Origin: Enoplolaimus lenunculus
Lineage: Eukaryota; Nematoda; Enoplea; Enoplida; Thoracostomopsidae
Direction of reading: 5' to 3'
Length of the DNA stretch: 64,000 bases
NCBI GenBank assembly: GCA_030248215.1
Contig: JASANG010000935.1
Coordinates: 62,001-126,000, forward strand
In this document: positions 61,545 to 64,000 of the stretch, piece by piece
Layout: the number at the start of each line of letters is the position of its first letter
How positions within the stretch are numbered: the first letter of the stretch is position 1
Notes under the pieces: generated by a model
What the model saw: only the letters and a program-made list of their open reading frames with translations
What the model was told of the DNA's origin: nothing
Databases searched by the model: none
Position numbers and translations under genes: made by a program

Positions 61545-61920
61545 GTGGTTAAAGATTTTCTACCCTGCTATCGTTTTGTCCGCGCAAGTTCTATTTTTTC
61601 AACGCGGGTATGCCCGCGCAAAATTACTTTATCCACTACCCACCTTTAATTGATTTTAGTCGTCCGACGTTTTACGACAAACTACAACAAACCATTAAGT
61701 AAAAAAATGTAACACCGGATAAACCATAATCTTAGCAACCTGCTTTATTTGTGTGGAATACTGGTTATGTACTTTTAACCGCTGTTTACCGTTTCTTATA
61801 AAAAATTTTGGGTGCGCAATTATTAGCAAATTTTTCCCCACACTTTGAAATTCTTTACCCGCGGGTATACAAGCGTCAAAATTTTCTTACCCGGCCCACG
61901 TTTACCCGTGGGTATTGTGC
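61545..61920. mobile_element. MITE-M copy 2 (inverse of copy 1)
   Basis: GGTTAAAGATTTTCTACCCT region to CCCACGTTTACCCGTGGGTA. Confidence 0.65.
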
Positions 61921-62267
61921 AGCTCTGGTTGAATATCGGATATGTTAACATTATCAGGTACCCCGGATTTCTATTATTGAGGCGTGTGAAAATGGCCAAG
62001 ATCACTTCTTGCATATCTGACTATATTGACCACTCGTGGTAATTTATGACAGTTACCAAATTACCAAAAAACGCCAAACTGATTTTCGCCAATTTTCTGC
62101 AAATTTTGCCAAAACAAATAATATGCAAAATGGTTTTTGCCAATTTTAAAGCCGCTTAAAACTTACAGTTTCGAGGAACGCTTTTCAAAACATTATTTAA
62201 TATTAAATAGAATTTCTTAAATGTTTGTTGAATCTGTTATAAGTGCTCAGGATTACGTAGAAACAAG

Positions 62268-62494
62268 CTAACCCAGAATGCTGTTGAATCCACTCAGAGG
62301 TCTAAGCTCTGAATTAGTTTTTTCAGCACTCAGAATTCTGAATTGATTAAACACACTGTTAGTAAATTAATCAACCCGCCCGGAATTATATCAGCTCACA
62401 ACGAGTTAATATTTACTGTTATTAACTAACAAACATAGTAGAAATAACTAATTCTCTCACTGACTTGATTAGTCAACTCATTGGAATTTACAGC
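62268..62494. mobile_element. MITE-D copy 12, left tip lost
   Basis: CTAACCCAGAATGCTGTTGA to CATTGGAATTTACAGCG. Confidence 0.7.
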
Positions 62495-62633
62495 GCAGTA
62501 ATGCGTTTGTCAGATTTCACAGCGCCCTAGCCCTGGACCAACATTTTGGCCCGGGCCGATTCCAACCAAGGTAAGTTTACAATTGAAATAGTTCAACGTG
62601 TGGAATTGTAAAAACAATAAACTTGACATTCTC

Positions 62634-62745
62634 CTAAAGGGAAACGTCAAAGCCCAACGTTCGCTGTGTAAAATTTGTTTGTACACAGAATGTATCCAGT
62701 TGCACACTCTTGTTGAATTGGCTCATTTTATGCACTTTTGATGCT
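62634..62745. mobile_element. MITE-F half
   Basis: CCCAACGTTCGCTGTGTAAA through GTTGCACACTCTTGTTG. Confidence 0.6.
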
Positions 62746-62757
62746 ACTCATAATTGG

Positions 62758-62966
62758 GCCATTGTAAAGAACAGGGGCGTAACAGTATTATGAGCATTTT
62801 CCTAAACCTAAGCCTAAGCCTAAACCTAAGCGCAACAATGATCATGTTCCTAATTCTAAACCTACGCCTAAGCGTAAGCCAAGCGAAAATATTAGTCTAA
62901 ACCTTAAGCTTGCTCTATTTTAGTCCCACAGATAAAACGTTCCGCCCCTGATCTTTACATGGGCCC
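62758..62966 (-). mobile_element. MITE-A copy 23
   Basis: GGCCATTGTAAAGAACAGGG to CCTGATCTTTACATGGGCCC. Confidence 0.8.
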
Positions 62967-63280
62967 ATAATTTGGTAAATTTGGTTCTATTTGGTGTTTT
63001 ACTCGACACCGTTATATTTATATACATTTTTATGTTTTTGTTTATAATTTTAGGTCCAAGATTTACTAAAGTCGAGATATTATAAACCGTACCGGTTCAA
63101 TCTTGAAACGTTTGTCTTTGAAGATCCATGACATTTTGATGTATCGGTTAAAGTAAAATATTTAAAAATTTTGGTGCCGAAAAACGTCAAATATAAGTTC
63201 GATAAGCAAATCCAACTCAAAATTATAACCAAGAAACCGAAATAGTCCACTGAATGCATGTGTAGAGGCTTGGAATCATA
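62967..63280. other. Intergenic DNA, nothing recognised
   Basis: AT-rich with no supported feature. Confidence 0.4.
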
Positions 63281-63282
63281 GA

Positions 63283-63402
63283 TGGCCACCGGATATAAGG
63301 ACATCCACGCATGCGGATCTGAAAAATATCCGTATATGCATCCGAAGAGAAATATATCCGCATATGCGGAAAATAATGATAGCCGGATATTCGGATATAT
63401 TT
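63283..63402. mobile_element. MITE-J copy 2
   Basis: CACCGGATATAAGGACATCC to GCCGGATATTCGGATATA; same hairpin style as 18065-18182. Confidence 0.55.
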
Positions 63403-63640
63403 ATATTTGATGCCTAATACTATTTGGCATCTTTTTTGAACTTGGAGCAAATATAATTACAATGTCGCAATATTTTTTGGAGACGTGGCTAAATTGTCAA
63501 AATAACCATGCACTAAACGCCGGAACTAGCCCCCATATTCTTGTATAAATTGTTAGTAAAAATAATTTACTTGGAAGTCGTTCATTCAATGACTTCGTTT
63601 GAGCAACTTCATGACTTATCACCAAATCAGGCTTTACGCC

Positions 63641-63835
63641 GTGTTCATATACCTGTAAATTTTTGCTGCGTGAACTTGCAGCTGCAAATTGCACGCAGAA
63701 ATTGCATTTTTCGTCAGCCAATGAGAAAACGGCTGCAATAAATTCAACGAACTTTGCATGGTCGTTCACCCGTGTGAACTAAATTCTTAGCTATGATTTT
63801 TAATGAGTTATTTGCAGCTGTGAGTTTTTCGAACT
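63641..63835. mobile_element. MITE-L copy 3, ends lost
   Basis: GTGAACTTGCAGCTGCAAAT and ACTTTGCATGGTCGTTCACC align with 55918-56155. Confidence 0.65.
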
Positions 63836-63968
63836 GGCAACCTGACGGGTTTTGGTGGTTACACAATTTTTTGTACTTTACTTTTCATATATTCTTCTTG
63901 GTTTGGCTGGTTTTTTTACATAAATAATGTATCAATTTTTGTAAAAATTCATTTATTCTTAGTAAAGG

Positions 63969-64000
63969 TTGGGGGCGGACCGTATTTCTGTGCGACTGCA
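63969..64000 (+). mobile_element. MITE-A copy 24, runs off the window
   Basis: GGGGGCGGACCGTATTTCTG then TGCGACTGCA. Confidence 0.65.

Overview
The window is eukaryotic (metazoan) nuclear DNA. Its protein-coding sequence is split over short exons with GT-AG introns, the rest is AT-rich, and much of it consists of small non-autonomous inverted-repeat transposons (MITE-like). The hexamer TTAGGC, the canonical nematode telomere unit, is everywhere inside one of these families. That hints at a nematode or a related invertebrate, but the hexamer is carried by a transposon, so the hint is weak. No LTR, retroviral, Polinton or LINE coding sequence was recognised.

Three host genes can be reconstructed with every intron phase matching. 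(1) On the minus strand, 35869 down to 13648, seven coding exons give a protein of about 1554 residues. It carries the PWGKGGGG-type motif, a charged coiled coil and a C-terminal ERMR segment like those of centrosome and spindle pole-associated protein 1 (CSPP1). (2) On the plus strand, 41856-50787, eight coding exons encode a 333-residue betaine-homocysteine S-methyltransferase-like enzyme (BHMT-A). (3) Directly downstream, 52680-60512, nine coding exons encode a 345-residue tandem paralogue (BHMT-B). Both BHMT copies keep the three zinc cysteines. The tiny first exons (16 and 22 nt of coding sequence) were found by matching start codon, phase and donor. The CSPP1-like gene and BHMT-A are divergent (head to head) about 6 kb apart.

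Layout: 1-13600 is intergenic and is a field of MITEs and minisatellites. 13648-35869 is the CSPP1-like gene with repeat-filled introns. 35870-41855 is the divergent intergenic region. 41856-60512 is the BHMT pair with repeat-filled introns. 60513-64000 is intergenic again.

At least a dozen repeat families can be separated by their ends. MITE-A and A2 carry TTAGGC arrays (about 32 copies). MITE-B has CTGTAGTGACCCGAATAAG ends. MITE-C is a hairpin rich in TGACTCA. MITE-D is built of GAGTTGA words. MITE-E is GC-rich. F, G, H, J, K, L, M and O are further families. MITE-N is a TTAA-flanked, piggyBac-like element holding a tRNA-like segment. Nested insertions give a relative order of activity: B, C, D and E all sit inside MITE-A copies.

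All family assignments are by eye from the sequence. Boundaries of degenerate copies are good to roughly 10 bases.
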